DNA of 64,000 nt from Crotophaga sulcirostris. Lineage: Eukaryota > Chordata > Aves > Cuculiformes > Crotophagidae. Under the pieces are notes generated by a model. That model worked only from the letters and a program-made list of their open reading frames with translations, had not been told where the DNA came from and made no database searches. Below are positions 63,334 through 64,000 of the stretch, piece after piece. The stretch lies in the NCBI GenBank assembly GCA_013397455.1, contig VYZB01000023.1, positions 3,963,549-4,027,548 on the forward strand. The letters are read 5' to 3'. Position numbers and translations under genes: made by a program. The stretch's first letter is position 1, and each line of letters starts with the position of its first letter.

Positions 63334-63359
63334 CCCAACACTAACACTAACACCAACCC
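63334..63359 (-). repeat. CR1 3' UTR hexamer stretch, 26-nt allele
   Basis: Between the words GGGTTGG and TTATAGG (element sense) lie repeated GTTAGT/GTTGGT-like hexamers. Measured from the start of GGGTTGG to just before TTATAGG, the stretch is 26 nt here, against 20 nt in the 58.4-kb copy and 32 nt in the 60.1-kb copy. Confidence 0.85.
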
Positions 63360-63364
63360 ATCAT

Positions 63365-63679
63365 CTAAACCATGGCACTGAGTGCCTCATCCAATCTCCT
63401 CTTAAACACCTCTATGGATGGCGACCCCACCGTCTCCCCAGGCAGCGCATTCCAATGGCCAATCACCCTTTCAGTGAAGAATTTCTTCCTAACATCAGCC
63501 CTAAACCTCCCCTGACAAAGCTTGAGTCCTTGTCCTCTTGTTCTGTCACTGGTCACCTGAGAGAAGAGACCAACCGCTGCCTGACTACAACCTCCTTTTA
63601 AGTAGTTGTAGAGAGAAATAAGGTCTCCCTTGAGCCTCCTCTTCTCCACGCTAAACAGCCCCCACTTCACCATCTTCAT
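63365..63679 (-). pseudogene. CR1 ORF2 C-terminal fragment, open 104 codons
   Basis: A stop-free frame on the minus strand translates to the last part of CR1 ORF2: [87 protein letters not shown], then the natural stop. Compared with the 58.1-kb copy, the residues between MVK and GLFS are replaced by a single W, a net loss of 13 codons. The frame ends at the family's normal C-terminus. It has no RT domain and cannot be functional alone. Its good preservation fits a relatively recent insertion. Confidence 0.88.
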
Positions 63680-63722
63680 TGTTCTCCTCTAGACACACTC
63701 CAGTATCTTGACATCTTTCCCT

Positions 63723-64000
63723 GCCGGCTCCCTAACACAACCCCCTCCTCCAGGGCCTCAGATACTGATGATGGGCAGGATTTTATACTGGTGCTGCTGG
63801 GGCTGAACTTCATCCTCCTGGCTGGAGACTTGGAGGTCCCTCCTGCCTAAACATTCCTCTGTGCTGTGCAGGGGGGCTGAGAGATGGGTGCTGGTTCTTG
63901 TCAAAGGTCAGATCTGAGCAATGTCTGCCAGCTGCATCCGCAAAACTATTTTTTTGTTTCTTCTACTAGGGATGAGGCAGGCTGGGCAGATGTCTGTAGA
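63723..64000. other. Unassigned GC-richer sequence at window end
   Basis: The 278 bases right of the last CR1 are GC-richer than the window (CCCCCTCCTCCAGGGCCTC, GGTGCTGCTGGGGCTGAAC). No splice-bounded exon or known repeat is evident. The window edge prevents further judgement. Confidence 0.5.

Larger units (their letters stand above)
63256..63722 (-). mobile_element. CR1 LINE 3' fragment, minus strand
   Basis: The left edge carries CACAGTATCACAGTATCACG, the reverse complement of an ATACTGTG-type tail. The 3' untranslated region with its hexamer stretch (63334-63359) follows, then the ORF2 C-terminus, reading leftward. The 5' edge near 63,722 lies just upstream of the block coding D-V-K-I-L-E-C-V. 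In frame this is followed by a TAG where relatives have CAG. The copy shares subfamily wording with the 58.1 and 59.9 kb copies. A 39-base in-frame loss lies near 63,657-63,668. Confidence 0.92.

Noticed and set aside
1..64000. Endogenous retrovirus, CRISPR array, tRNA, rRNA, microbial operon or telomeric repeats
   Set aside because: No LTR pair, gag/pol/env wording, spaced direct repeats, cloverleaf gene, ribosomal sequence, tightly packed genes or TTAGGG arrays were seen. The RT residues present all belong to CR1.

Overview
The window looks like a gene-poor piece of a bird nuclear genome. The main evidence is seven 5'-truncated CR1 (chicken repeat 1) non-LTR retrotransposon copies. They end in CR1-type 8-bp tail repeats (ATTCTGTG or ATACTGTG units), and several still encode recognisable CR1 ORF2 reverse-transcriptase or C-terminal residues. 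The AT-rich base composition, the near absence of CpG-rich stretches and the lack of any abundant SINE fit an avian intergenic desert or the inside of one very long intron. I cannot name the species.

I found no host protein-coding exon, tRNA, rRNA or other RNA gene that I can defend. Open frames outside CR1 are short (up to 166 codons), overlap frames on the other strand and show no recognisable domain. All reading frames that resemble a known protein belong to CR1 ORF2, and all are broken, truncated or both.

Layout: positions 1 to about 40,340 are non-coding sequence with no clear young CR1. They hold only short simple repeats, one diverged minisatellite (11.70-11.88 kb), several very old MIR/CR1-L3-like or other ancient amniote repeat remnants, and AT-rich blocks that look like candidate conserved non-coding elements. 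The best of these is 23.69-24.20 kb, with clustered SOX-type sites. From 40.34 kb the character changes. A 1.65-kb CR1 lies at 40.34-41.99 kb (+), an older fragment at 50.32-50.55 kb (-), and further copies at 55.05-55.63 kb (-), 58.06-58.50 kb (+, containing a 130-N assembly gap), 59.92-60.17 kb (+), 61.46-62.29 kb (-) and 63.26-63.72 kb (-). By 3' tail at least two groups are present. The 58.1, 59.9 and 63.3 kb copies carry ATACTGTG-type tails; the 41 and 61.5 kb copies carry ATTCTRTG-type tails.

No genes here work together as a pathway. The value of the window lies in its repeat history and candidate regulatory elements. I found no sign of a new multi-gene system, and I say so rather than force one.
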